Assembly (NCBI GenBank): GCA_016195915.1
Contig: JACPYS010000043.1
Location: 1-64,000, forward strand
Reading direction: 5' to 3'
Source: Betaproteobacteria bacterium
GTDB taxonomy: Bacteria; Pseudomonadota; Gammaproteobacteria; Burkholderiales; SG8-39
DNA: 64,000 nucleotides
Shown here: piece by piece, positions 7,596 to 16,183 of the stretch
How the letters are laid out: each line of letters opens with the position of its first letter
Position numbering within the stretch: position 1 is the first letter of the stretch
Made by a program: the position numbers and the translations under genes
The notes under the pieces: model-generated
Databases searched by the model: none
Seen by the model: only the letters and a program-made list of their open reading frames with translations
Told to the model about the DNA's origin: nothing

Positions 7596-8888
7596 TCAGG
7601 GCGCGCTGTAGCCGATAAACCAGAACGCGAGCGCGGCCACGCCGAACGTAACCGCCGTACTGGTACCGGAGGCCGGTGCGCTGCTCTTGCCATGCCCGCC
7701 CTGCGCCTTCGCAGCTACGGCGGCCGGTTTGGCCGCCGCGGGCGGTGCCGCCGGCAGTTTCGGCGCGGGTGGCGGCCAGGTGATGTCGCCCTCCTTGATC
7801 ACTGTCGTGCCGCGGAGCACCTCGTCTTCCATGTTGACGTTGATGACCCCATCCTTGGTCTTGCACAGTTCTTCGCTCAGGCGAAACAGATTGGTCGCGT
7901 ACAACGTGCTCGACTGCTTGGACAGGCGGCTCGGCAGGTCGCTGTAGCCGATGATCGTGACGCCGTGTTTCACGGTCACGGTGTGCGGCTCGGTCAGCTC
8001 GCAGTTGCCGCCCTGCTCTGCCGCCATGTCAACGATGATGCTGCCCGGCTTCATCGACTTCACCATTTCGGCCGTGATCAGCTTCGGCGCGGGCTTGCCC
8101 GGTATGAGCGCCGTGGTGATGATGATGTCGACTTCCTTCGCCTGCTTGGCAAATACCGCGGCCTGGGCTTTCAGGAAGCCTTCGCTCATCACCTTGGCAT
8201 AACCGCCGACACCGGAGCCTTCTTCCAGATAGTCCACGGTGACGAACTCGCCACCCATGGATTTGACCTGATCGCCGACTTCGGGGCGCGTGTCGTTGGC
8301 GCGCACGATGGCGCCGAGGCCCGAGGCCGCGCCGATGGCGGCAAGACCCGCCACCCCTGCGCCGATGACGAAGACCTTGGCCGGAGGCACCTTGCCCGCT
8401 GCCGTGATCTGGCCCGTGAAAAAACGGCCGAAGTGGTGCGCGGCCTCGATGACCGCGCGATAGCCCGCGATGTTGGCCATCGAACTCAGCGCATCGAGCT
8501 TCTGCGCGCGCGAAATGCGCGGCACGCTGTCCATCGCCAGCACGGTGGCCTTGCGCGCCGCGAGTTGCTTAAGGAGTTCCGGGTTCTGCGCGGGCCAGAT
8601 GAAGCTGACCAGGGTGCCGCCCTCGCGCAACAAGCCGACTTCGTCCGCGCTCGGCCCGCGCACCTTGAAAACGATGTCGGACTGAGCCCATAGCTTCGCC
8701 ACTCCCTCGACGATCTCCGCACCCGCGGCGCGATAGACGTCGTCGCTGAAATTCGCCGCATCTCCAGCGCCGGTTTCGACGGCCACCTTGAAACCCAGCT
8801 TGATGAGCTTTTCAACCACTTCGGGCACGGTGGCAACGCGCTTTTCACCCGCCGCCGTCTCTCTCGGTACCCCTATGATCTGAGGCAT
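7596..8888 (-). CDS. pntA: NAD(P) transhydrogenase alpha subunit PntA, truncated by TGA
   Basis: This is the NAD(H)-binding domain I of transhydrogenase. It starts MPQIIGVPRETAAGEKRVAT, has the Rossmann motif VFVIGAGVAGLAAIGAA near residue 165, and contains RLSKQSSTLYATNLF. An Ala/Pro-rich linker (about 360-395) leads to a first membrane helix ending FWFIGYSAP, where TGA stops the frame at 430 aa. In E. coli-type PntA (about 510 aa) the chain continues without break through three more helices, and here that sequence is present directly after the stop. Splitting after the first helix is not the normal betaproteobacterial PntAA/PntAB layout. An FNR-type box lies about 143 bp upstream. Confidence 0.88.
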   Translation of the reverse strand: MPQIIGVPRETAAGEKRVATVPEVVEKLIKLGFKVAVETGAGDAANFSDDVYRAAGAEIVEGVAKLWAQSDIVFKVRGPSADEVGLLREGGTLVSFIWPAQNPELLKQLAARKATVLAMDSVPRISRAQKLDALSSMANIAGYRAVIEAAHHFGRFFTGQITAAGKVPPAKVFVIGAGVAGLAAIGAASGLGAIVRANDTRPEVGDQVKSMGGEFVTVDYLEEGSGVGGYAKVMSEGFLKAQAAVFAKQAKEVDIIITTALIPGKPAPKLITAEMVKSMKPGSIIVDMAAEQGGNCELTEPHTVTVKHGVTIIGYSDLPSRLSKQSSTLYATNLFRLSEELCKTKDGVINVNMEDEVLRGTTVIKEGDITWPPPAPKLPAAPPAAAKPAAVAAKAQGGHGKSSAPASGTSTAVTFGVAALAFWFIGYSAP

Positions 8889-8997
8889 GAATTCCCCTTA
8901 TTTGTTCCTGGCTATCGATTTGAAATTGCCCTGCCGAAAGCAGTTCGGCTCTGCTCCGGACTCAGCTGCTCATGGCACCAAGGCTCGAGTCCTGCGC

Positions 8998-9003
8998 ACA
9001 GTA
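8998..9003 (-). promoter_or_regulatory. Candidate -10 element of pntA
   Basis: TACTGT on the minus strand would place the start of transcription near 8991, about 103 nt before the pntA ATG. The FNR-type box centred at 9031.5 would then be near -41, the class II activation position. Inference from spacing only. Confidence 0.3.
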
Positions 9004-9024
9004 CTTACACCAGCCAAATCGGAT

Positions 9025-9038
9025 TTGACGCAAGTCAA
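9025..9038. promoter_or_regulatory. FNR/ANR-type box upstream of pntA
   Basis: TTGACGCAAGTCAA matches TTGAY-N4-RTCAA, the recognition pattern of the FNR/ANR/DNR branch of the CRP family. It is in the 196-bp gap between pntA and the osmoprotectant transporter gene, so pntA is the only gene reading away from it. The position relative to pntA (about 143 bp) mirrors the box upstream of dctP (about 139 bp). Confidence 0.5.
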
Positions 9039-9084
9039 ACACCGGTCGAGCCGGAATCCACTTTGTTTCGGCGCGCCGCCGATC

Positions 9085-10578
9085 CTATGACGTGCCCCGC
9101 GCCCGCGCCATCCATCCGAATCGACGCTCCGCGATCTCGAATGCGCCTTGCACGATCAACGCAAGCGCCGCCGCCGGAATCGCCCCGGCGAGCAGCATGA
9201 CATTGTCATTGAGCGCCAACCCGGACGCGATCCGCTCTCCATATCCGCCCGCGCCGATGAACGCGGCGATGGTGGCAGTGCCCACGTTGATCACCGCCGA
9301 AGTCTTGATGCCCGCGAGGATCGAAGGCAGGGCGAGCGGAACTTCGACGAGCCGCAGACGATCGCGCGGCGCAAGACCCAGAGCCATCGCCGCCTGGCGC
9401 ATGCCGGTGCCGATTCCGCTGAGGCCCGCATGCGTGCCGCGCACAATCGGCAGCAATGCATACAAGAACAGCGCAATCAGCGCCGGCAGCGTGCCGATCG
9501 TGCCCACCAGCGCGATCAGGAACGCCAGCATCGCGAGCGAAGGAATCGTCTGGATCACACCCACCGAAGCGAATATGAACTGCGCCGCGCGCGGCAGCAT
9601 CGCGGCAGCCACGCCGAGCGGAACGCCGAGCGAAATGCTCGCCGCGAGCGAGACGAAAACCAGCAGCAGATGCTCGCCCGTCAGCCGCCAGAAATCCGCT
9701 CCAAACAGCACGCTCGACAGGCTGCGCCTGGGCGCCACCTTGCCGCTACCGGACAGAAATTCCGCGGCCACCGCCCGAAACGACAGCTTGTCGAACTCGG
9801 CGCGCGCGTTGAGCGCAATCATGCGCGGCGCGTCGATGCTGCCTTCGAGCGCCTGCATCGCCGCGAACGCCGCCGCGTGCCGCCGCGGCAGATCGAGCCG
9901 GTGCAGCAGCACCGCGTCGTATTTCGGAAAAAAGCCGCGATCGTCCTCGAGCACGCGGATCGCAAAGCGCGCGATCTTCGCGTCGGTGGAATAAACGTCG
10001 ATCGCATCCAGTTCGCCAGCCGCGAGCGCCTCGTAGGCGAGGCCATGATCGACTCCGCGTGGCGGAGTCTGCGACAGCGCGTACGCCGCCTTCAATCCCG
10101 GCCAGCCGTCGGCGCGTCCCAGGAACTCGTGCGAGAAGCCCATGCGCAGCTTCGGATGCCCGGCCAGATCGGAGATGCGACGCATGCCGCTCTTCGCGGC
10201 GAAGGCCTCCGAAAGGCCGATCGCGTAGCTGTTGTTGAAACCGAGCGGCACGCTTGCCGCGAGTCCCAGACCGGAGAGCCGCTCGTTGAGTGCGGCGAGC
10301 GTCAGCGTGCCGGGGTGCTTGAGGATCTCGCGCGCGATGGTGCCGGTATATTCCGGATAGACATCGATGGCGCCGCTCTTGAGGGCTTCAAACAGGATCG
10401 CCGTGCTACCCAGCCCCGGTCTGTGTTCCGCCGGCGCCGCGCGGTTTGCCGCGCCGGCGAGGATCTCGCCAAGGATATAGGACTCCGTAAATCGTTTGGA
10501 CCCGACGCGCAGCGGCTCGGCCGCACCTGCCGCTAGGGATGCCAGCGTGAGCAACAGGAGCGGGAGCGCCGCGCGCAT
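9085..10578 (-). CDS. Osmoprotectant ABC transporter, fused substrate-binding protein and permease
   Basis: This 497-aa protein fuses two parts of a glycine betaine/choline-type importer. After a signal peptide (LLLLTLASLAAGAAEP), residues 22-280 form an OpuAC/ProX-like receptor, with VGSKRFTESYILGEI and VYPEYTGTIA as family signatures. Residues 300-497 form the ProW-type permease with the EAA-like loop MRQAAMALGLAPRDRLRLVEVPLALPSIL. The fusion is receptor-first, placing the receptor in the periplasm before the membrane domain. No matching ATPase lies beside it. The upstream gene, 3 nt away, is an exporter-type ABC protein and is itself frameshifted, so the ATPase must come from elsewhere. 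Confidence 0.88.
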   Translation of the reverse strand: MRAALPLLLLTLASLAAGAAEPLRVGSKRFTESYILGEILAGAANRAAPAEHRPGLGSTAILFEALKSGAIDVYPEYTGTIAREILKHPGTLTLAALNERLSGLGLAASVPLGFNNSYAIGLSEAFAAKSGMRRISDLAGHPKLRMGFSHEFLGRADGWPGLKAAYALSQTPPRGVDHGLAYEALAAGELDAIDVYSTDAKIARFAIRVLEDDRGFFPKYDAVLLHRLDLPRRHAAAFAAMQALEGSIDAPRMIALNARAEFDKLSFRAVAAEFLSGSGKVAPRRSLSSVLFGADFWRLTGEHLLLVFVSLAASISLGVPLGVAAAMLPRAAQFIFASVGVIQTIPSLAMLAFLIALVGTIGTLPALIALFLYALLPIVRGTHAGLSGIGTGMRQAAMALGLAPRDRLRLVEVPLALPSILAGIKTSAVINVGTATIAAFIGAGGYGERIASGLALNDNVMLLAGAIPAAALALIVQGAFEIAERRFGWMARARGTS

Positions 10579-10581
10579 CGC

Positions 10582-11607
10582 TCAGGCAGCGTGCTCGAGC
10601 AGAGCCGAGTCCTCGGCGCCGAGAAACTGCAACGCGGCGAGCCTCGCGTACAACCCGCCCTGCCGGAGAAGTTCGGCGTGCGTGCCCTGCGCGACGATGA
10701 CGCCACGCTCCAGTACCACGATGCGATCGGCGTGCTGCACGGTGGCGAAGCGGTGCGCGATCACGAGCGTGGTGCGGCCGCGCTCGAGCGTCTCGAGCGC
10801 CCGCTGCACCATGCGTTCGCTCGCCGCATCAAGCGAACTGGTCGCTTCGTCGAGCAGCAGCACGGGACGATCGGCGAGCAGCGCGCGTGCGATCGAAAGG
10901 CGCTGGCGCTGTCCCCCCGAGAGTGTCACGCCCCGTTCGCCGAGTTGCGTCTCCAGGCCCTGCGGCAGGCGCGTGACGAACTCGGTCGCATACGCGGCAT
11001 CGCAGGCGCGTTCCACGTCCTCGCGGCTGGCCCCGGGCCGGCCGTAACGCACGTTCTCCAGAACGCTTGCGGCGAAGATCACCGGGTCCTGCGGCACCAC
11101 GGCGATCTGCCGGCGCAGCACCTGCGGATCGAGCTCGCGCAAGTCAGTGCCGTCAATGTGTACCGATCCTGCCTGCGGATCATAAAAGCGCAGCAGCAGC
11201 GCGAGCACGGTCGACTTACCAGCGCCCGAAGGCCCGACCAGCGCGACTCGCTCGCCGGGTACGAGTGCAAGAGAAAAACGCTCGAGCGCGTTCGTTTCGA
11301 GCCGGGCGGGATACGCAAATCCGATATCGCGAAACTCGAGCGCGCCGCGCATGCGGGCACTGTCCGCGGCCGGCCGTGCCGGAGCCTCGATCGTCGGACG
11401 CGTATCGAGAAGCTCGAACAGACGTTCGGTCGCGCCCGCGGCGCGTTGCAGGTCGCTGAGCACCTCGGAAATGGCTGCGGTGGCGCCGGCCGCGATCGCG
11501 CAGTAGAAAATGAACGCGGAAAGCTCCCCGGCGGAAAGATTTCCGGCGAGCACGTCGCGACCGCCGACCCACAGGATCACGCCCACGCCACCGAAGGTCA
11601 CCAGCAT
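10582..11607 (-). CDS. MsbA-type ABC exporter, C-terminal half of a frameshifted gene
   Basis: This is the second half of a half-size ABC exporter. It holds the last membrane helix ([19 protein letters not shown]) and the full nucleotide-binding domain: Walker [11 protein letters not shown], signature [15 protein letters not shown], Walker [11 protein letters not shown], and the H-loop in LVIAHRF. It is out of frame with the N-terminal half. The junction GGCGCGTGATGCTGG needs one extra base to restore a continuous chain. The ATG at 11607 forms a TGATG overlap with the stop of the first half, so some coupled restart is conceivable. A natural split through a helix bundle is unlikely. Confidence 0.82.
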   Translation of the reverse strand: MLVTFGGVGVILWVGGRDVLAGNLSAGELSAFIFYCAIAAGATAAISEVLSDLQRAAGATERLFELLDTRPTIEAPARPAADSARMRGALEFRDIGFAYPARLETNALERFSLALVPGERVALVGPSGAGKSTVLALLLRFYDPQAGSVHIDGTDLRELDPQVLRRQIAVVPQDPVIFAASVLENVRYGRPGASREDVERACDAAYATEFVTRLPQGLETQLGERGVTLSGGQRQRLSIARALLADRPVLLLDEATSSLDAASERMVQRALETLERGRTTLVIAHRFATVQHADRIVVLERGVIVAQGTHAELLRQGGLYARLAALQFLGAEDSALLEHAA

Positions 11608-12392
11608 CACGCGCCGATGAGCAGCGCCCTGACGCCGATGCGCCGCACGCCCGCCTCGTAGGCCGCCTCGGCCAGCTTGCCGAACTCGCGCCGCGACTCG
11701 TCCTCGTGCACGTAGGCCTGCACGGTGCGTATCTCGTGCAGCGCCTCGTCGACAAACGCGCTCACGTCGGCGACACGGTCCTGGCTGAGGCGCGAAGTGC
11801 TGTGCACGCGCCGCCCCACCGCGATCACCGGCAGCACCACCAGAGGCGCGAACGCGAGCACCACCAGCGTGAGCTTCAGGTTCGTCACCAGCAGCAGCAC
11901 GAGCGCCCCGGCCAGCATCAGCGCGTTCCTCAACGCGAGCGAAAATCCGTAGCCGATCACCGCCTGCAGCAGCGTAGTGTCGTTGGTCAGGCGCGAGATT
12001 ACCTCGCCGGTGCGCGTCGTCTCGAAATAGCCTGGCGCGAGCGCGAGGATGTGGTCGAACACCGCGCGGCGGATGTCCGTGATCACCCGCTCGCCGGTGC
12101 TCATCATCAGGTAGAAGCGCGCATACGTCGCCACGGAGAGCAGCACCGCCAGCACCAGCACCCCGGCGAGCGCCGCATCGAGGATTGCCGCGCTCGCCTG
12201 TCCGAAGCCCGCGTCGATCACGTGCTTGAGCCCCTGCCCGAGCGCAAGCACGCAACCCGCCGCCACCAGCAGCGAAGCGATCGCGCCTGCCACGCGCCGC
12301 TTGTACGGCAGAAGAAACCGCGCCAGACGCAGAAACTGCGCCGGGTCCCGGCCACCCGGCCGCTCGGGAAGGTGGTCGGCAAAAATGCTCAT
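11607..12392 (-). CDS. MsbA-type ABC exporter, N-terminal half of a frameshifted gene
   Basis: The 261 aa start [14 protein letters not shown] and cover five of the six helices of an ABC exporter membrane domain. The conserved region [20 protein letters not shown] is typical of the MsbA-like lipid/drug exporter group. The frame ends at [12 protein letters not shown], then TGA. Homologues continue directly with sequence like that found in the next frame ([11 protein letters not shown]), so one base seems to be missing around 11608-11612. The gene heads an operon with the osmoprotectant transporter. The substrate cannot be told. Confidence 0.8.
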   Translation of the reverse strand: MSIFADHLPERPGGRDPAQFLRLARFLLPYKRRVAGAIASLLVAAGCVLALGQGLKHVIDAGFGQASAAILDAALAGVLVLAVLLSVATYARFYLMMSTGERVITDIRRAVFDHILALAPGYFETTRTGEVISRLTNDTTLLQAVIGYGFSLALRNALMLAGALVLLLVTNLKLTLVVLAFAPLVVLPVIAVGRRVHSTSRLSQDRVADVSAFVDEALHEIRTVQAYVHEDESRREFGKLAEAAYEAGVRRIGVRALLIGA

Positions 12393-12399
12393 GAGATCA

Positions 12400-12421
12400 G
12401 GGGGAGGGCATGCCCTCCCCC
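12400..12421. repeat. Perfect 22-bp palindrome
   Basis: Eleven bases GGGGGAGGGCA are followed at once by their exact reverse complement, in the 75-bp gap between the chrB-like stop and the exporter start. No T-run follows, so it is not a standard terminator. It may be a REP-type intergenic element or an operator for the exporter gene; no second copy was found in this window. Confidence 0.6.
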
Positions 12422-12467
12422 CGTACCCCCCGCCCAACGCGTTATGCGCCAGTTCATGTCGATGATC

Positions 12468-13292
12468 TCAACGAATACCAACGCTCAAATCGGGATTCCA
12501 AAAGTGTTTTTCGCCCTTTGCCTCGCGGCACCAGGCGTACAGGGCATCGTACACGAGCAGTCCGTGGCGCAGCATCTCCTGATCGTCTGTGTACAGCCGC
12601 GAAAGGCCGAGAGAAACGGCGAGCAGCCCGCTCGCCTGCTGCGCGAGCGCCAGATTCCCCGTGTCGGCGCCGCGCACCACCAACGCCAGAGCGTCGAGAG
12701 CGGTATCGCGGATCGCGTGTTTCTTGATGAAGTAATCGAACGAGCAGAACTCCCCTTCGTGCGCATACTCGGCGCCGGGAATGTCGTAGGCGACCGCTCC
12801 ATTGTTGTTCGCGAAGTCGAACACCTGACCGGTCGGCACGTAGAAGAACTGCGCGTCTGGATCGATGAAACGGCGAATCAGCCACGGGCAGGCAATGCGA
12901 TCGATCTTCGGCCGCTCGCGGGTCACCCAGCGGGACGCCTGAGCCGGAGGCTTGGCACGCACCGCGCCGGCGGCGGCGCGCCAGGCCTCGATACCGCCGA
13001 CAAGAAAACGCGCGCTGTGACCAAGCGCTTTCAGGCGCGAAGCAGCACCCTGGCTAACCTGATGGCCGTGGACGCAGTAAACGACGACTTCGCGGCCACG
13101 CTCGAGCGCGGCAGCCCACCGCTCGACGCTCTCCGGCGCGCGCCGAAGCGCGCCCGCGATCACGGTTTCGTCCTTCGCGTAGGCCTCCCCGCCGCGCACG
13201 TCGATGACGATCGGCGGCAGCACCTTTCCGCGCAGGGCATCGAGCTCGGCAACAGTGAAGGAATCGGGAGCGGGTGAAACAACTGCGTCCAT
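12468..13292 (-). CDS. Rhodanese / chromate-resistance ChrB-domain fusion
   Basis: The protein has 274 aa. Residues 10-115 form a rhodanese domain with an active-site loop VVVYCVHGHQVSQ, where Cys is the sulfur-carrying residue. Residues 120-274 match the C-terminal ChrB family (WVTRERPKIDRIACPWLIRRFIDP, then FDFANNNGAVAYDIPGAEY). The two-domain form is often found beside chrA chromate exporters, but none is visible here. A role in chromate or other oxyanion stress is inferred from family only. A strong ribosome site (GAGGAG) precedes the ATG. Confidence 0.88.
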   Translation of the reverse strand: MDAVVSPAPDSFTVAELDALRGKVLPPIVIDVRGGEAYAKDETVIAGALRRAPESVERWAAALERGREVVVYCVHGHQVSQGAASRLKALGHSARFLVGGIEAWRAAAGAVRAKPPAQASRWVTRERPKIDRIACPWLIRRFIDPDAQFFYVPTGQVFDFANNNGAVAYDIPGAEYAHEGEFCSFDYFIKKHAIRDTALDALALVVRGADTGNLALAQQASGLLAVSLGLSRLYTDDQEMLRHGLLVYDALYAWCREAKGEKHFWNPDLSVGIR

Positions 13293-13390
13293 GGTTTCTC
13301 CTCAAAAAGTTCAAGGAGCAGAACTTGGACGCGCGCGGCGTCTTGGGCGGGGAGTCTGCAATGTCCCCGCCCGGTGATTCTAACGGACAA

Positions 13391-16045
13391 TCAGCGGCCG
13401 TAGAAGCGGTAGTTGTTGCGTCCGAGTTCCTTGGCACGGTACATCGCCACGTCCGCATTGCGAAGCAGCGCTTCCCAGTCCGACGCGTCGTCCGGGTAGA
13501 GGCTCACGCCGATGCTCGCCCCCAGGGTGAATTCGCGGCCGTCAACCGTCACCGGAGCCGCAAGGGAGCGCAGGATCTTCTCGGCAACGATCGCGCATTC
13601 CGTGTCGAGCGCCGACTCGGGGATGACGATCACGAATTCATCGCCACCCTGGCGCGCCAGCGTGTCCGACCTGCGTACGCAACCCTGCAGGCGGTTCGAA
13701 ATCTCGCGCAGCACTGCGTCGCCCGCCTTGTGACCGAGCGCGTCGTTGACCTCCTTGAACCGGTCCAGGTCGACTGCCAGCAGCGCCACGCGCGTTTCGC
13801 GGCGCTGCGCGAGGAATACCGCCTGCTTGAGCCGGTCCTCCAGCAGCCGACGGTTGGGCAGACCGGTCAGAGTGTCATGGTAGGCAAGATAGCGAACCTC
13901 CTCCTCCCTGCGCACCCGCTCGGTCACGTCCTGCGATACCCCGATCATGCGCAGCGGCCTGCCATGCGGTCCGTAGACGAGCTTGCCGCGCTCGGAAAAC
14001 CAGATCTGCGAACCCTCGGCTGCCACGAAGCGGTAGTCGATGCTGTACGGCTCGCCCTTGTCCAGCGCAACCTGACCCGCGGCGACATAGCGCTCGCGGT
14101 CCTCGGGATGGACCAGCCCCGCGTAACTGGTCCTGCTGATCACGTTTGCGCCCGCCGCTACAGGAAGGCCCACCGGTCCCTGCCCGTAACGCAGCTGGCC
14201 GGTTGCAAAGTCCCATTCCCAGTCATACAGCCCGGCCGCGTCGACCGCGAGTCGCAGGCGCTCCACGCTCTCGTGCAGTGCGGCCGCAGCGCGCTTTTGC
14301 TCCGTGATGTCGCGCGCCGTTCCCGTCGTTCCGACGATGCGGCCGGCCTCGTCGCGCACTGGTACGGCGTTGAACGACAGGTCGACCGTGGTGCCGTCGC
14401 GCCGCGTGTGGCGCGTCTCGTGGTCGAACACCGGCTTGCCCGCGAGAACGCTCTCGAATACCGCCCGGTCGCGTTCCCGCACCTCGGGCACCAGCCGCTC
14501 GACGAAATTGCGGCCGAGCAACTCGGCATGCGAATACCCGTAGATGCGCTGCGCGGCCGCAGGGTTGAGGTAGGTCCAGCGCCCGTCGCAGTCGAACGAG
14601 AAAATCAGGTCATTCGAGGTTTCGACCAGATTGCGGTGCAATGCTTCGCTCGCCCGCAACGCGCGCTCGGCGGCCCGGCGCTCGGTGGCGTCGGCGAACA
14701 CGAACACGGCAGACTGCTCGGGCGCCTGGGGATCCACCGCAAAAGCCAGGCTGCGGCACCAAAGCTGCGTACCGTCACTGCGCGTCAACCGAACGTCGCT
14801 CTCCTGGATCTCGCCGCGCGCCAGCTGCGCGTAGGCGTCCGCACCGAGCTTGCGGTAGGCCTCATCGGACGAGTACCAGGCACGCGAGGATTTCCCGTCG
14901 AGCTCGCCATGACCCCAGCCGAGCATCTCCTCCAGTCGCCGGTTGCAGCGCGCGATCACCCGATTCTCGAGGAACACCACGCCGACGGGCAGCGCATCGA
15001 GCACCAGGTTTTCCTCGGCCAGAAGAGCCTCGTAAGCGGCGTGCGCACGCTTGACGTCGGTCACGTCGTTGAACGCGACCACGGTGCCGCCCAGTGCGGT
15101 ACGCGCGGTGAGGCTCTGCATCCAGCGCCCGTCGTGCAACTGAAACTGGCGTGAGCGGCCTTCGCCCTCGCAGTGGCGGCGCAGTCGATCCTCGACCCAC
15201 TTCTCACGGTCCTCGTCCGCCGCGTGCAATTCGGCGTTGAAAGCGGCGCGCGCAAACTCGGCGTACGGCCGGCCGGAGAGCTCCGCCCGGGGAACATTCG
15301 TCGCGTAGACGCGCGCGAACTCCGGATTGCCGACCACCAGGCGGTCGCGCTCATCGAAGAAAGCGATTCCTCCCGGATAGCTCTCGATGGCGTCGAGCAG
15401 GCGCGCCTCGCTCGCCTCCAGCCGTTCCACCAGCGACGCGTTTTCCAGGCGCGTATGCAGCGTCTCCACCAGGCTGCGGTTCAGTTCGCGGTGAACGCGC
15501 ATCAGCACCACCGCGAACACGCCGACCACCAGCGCGAGCAGCCGGTAACCCGGCAGCGGCTCAGTCAGCAATTGCACCGCGACCGCTGCCAAGGGCAACG
15601 CGATGCAAGCATAGAGCGTGCGGGTACTAGCGGCGTACAGACCCGCGGCGCCGATCACGCTGCCTCCGACGACGAATAACAGTCCCATCTGCAACAGCGG
15701 CCCGCTCACGTCGAAAAACACCAGCACGGCGGCCGACCACAACGCGCCTTCGCAAAATGCGCCGAACGCGAAACGCATCTCCCAATCGCGCGGCACGGCA
15801 TCGCCCGGATCCACGCGCGCGAATCCACGATGCAGAAGTGCCCGCCCGAGCGAAACGCCCAGCACGCAGGCAAACCAGGCGAGCAGCGCTTCCCCCGTAT
15901 GCGGCCCCCACAGGACCACCAGCAGGATGCCCGCGTTGACGGTACCAGTGAGGTAAGCCGCGCGGCCCAGCCGGAAGAGTTCCGCGATGCGCACGCTTTC
16001 GAAGCGTGCGGAGGCGGGGGGAGCGGCAGCGTGAGGTGGCGCCAT
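13391..16045 (-). CDS. Membrane diguanylate cyclase with four PAS domains
   Basis: This 884-aa sensor would make cyclic di-GMP. Residues 30-190 hold about six membrane helices. Four PAS domains follow (about 215-330, 345-465, 470-590 and 600-715), two of them with the typical HPEDRERY and DITEQKR ends. The C-terminal GGDEF domain starts near YLAYHDTLTGLPNRR. Its active site is GGDEF itself, preceded by RRSD five residues upstream, the inhibitory product-binding RxxD site, so feedback control is expected. No EAL domain follows. The gene is monocistronic or the last in the glycolate operon (138 bp gap). Confidence 0.93.
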   Translation of the reverse strand: MAPPHAAAPPASARFESVRIAELFRLGRAAYLTGTVNAGILLVVLWGPHTGEALLAWFACVLGVSLGRALLHRGFARVDPGDAVPRDWEMRFAFGAFCEGALWSAAVLVFFDVSGPLLQMGLLFVVGGSVIGAAGLYAASTRTLYACIALPLAAVAVQLLTEPLPGYRLLALVVGVFAVVLMRVHRELNRSLVETLHTRLENASLVERLEASEARLLDAIESYPGGIAFFDERDRLVVGNPEFARVYATNVPRAELSGRPYAEFARAAFNAELHAADEDREKWVEDRLRRHCEGEGRSRQFQLHDGRWMQSLTARTALGGTVVAFNDVTDVKRAHAAYEALLAEENLVLDALPVGVVFLENRVIARCNRRLEEMLGWGHGELDGKSSRAWYSSDEAYRKLGADAYAQLARGEIQESDVRLTRSDGTQLWCRSLAFAVDPQAPEQSAVFVFADATERRAAERALRASEALHRNLVETSNDLIFSFDCDGRWTYLNPAAAQRIYGYSHAELLGRNFVERLVPEVRERDRAVFESVLAGKPVFDHETRHTRRDGTTVDLSFNAVPVRDEAGRIVGTTGTARDITEQKRAAAALHESVERLRLAVDAAGLYDWEWDFATGQLRYGQGPVGLPVAAGANVISRTSYAGLVHPEDRERYVAAGQVALDKGEPYSIDYRFVAAEGSQIWFSERGKLVYGPHGRPLRMIGVSQDVTERVRREEEVRYLAYHDTLTGLPNRRLLEDRLKQAVFLAQRRETRVALLAVDLDRFKEVNDALGHKAGDAVLREISNRLQGCVRRSDTLARQGGDEFVIVIPESALDTECAIVAEKILRSLAAPVTVDGREFTLGASIGVSLYPDDASDWEALLRNADVAMYRAKELGRNNYRFYGR

Positions 16046-16130
16046 CAGTGCCTGCGAGAGTTCTGGCTACATCGACAAACTACACGCGTAGGCGCAGGGT
16101 TCCGGCAGAATTCGTCACAATCTGACATTT

Positions 16131-16145
16131 CCTTGCAATGCAAGG
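16131..16145. repeat. Short palindrome CCTTGCA-A-TGCAAGG
   Basis: A 7-bp inverted repeat around one central base lies in the 138-bp gap between the diguanylate cyclase start and the molybdoprotein stop. It could be an operator for the cyclase gene or a weak hairpin; no T-run follows on either strand. Confidence 0.35.
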
Positions 16146-16183
16146 ACGAACGGCGGCGGCGCGAGGAGGAACGGCGCGCGCCG

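Noticed and set aside
7596-7598. TGA in pntA as selenocysteine
   Set aside because: The position holds Lys or Ala in homologues, not Cys, and no SECIS-like hairpin was recognised right after it.
6462-8693. 743-codon plus-strand frame over pntA and pntB
   Set aside because: Antisense shadow of the transhydrogenase genes; His/Arg/Asp-rich with no family match.
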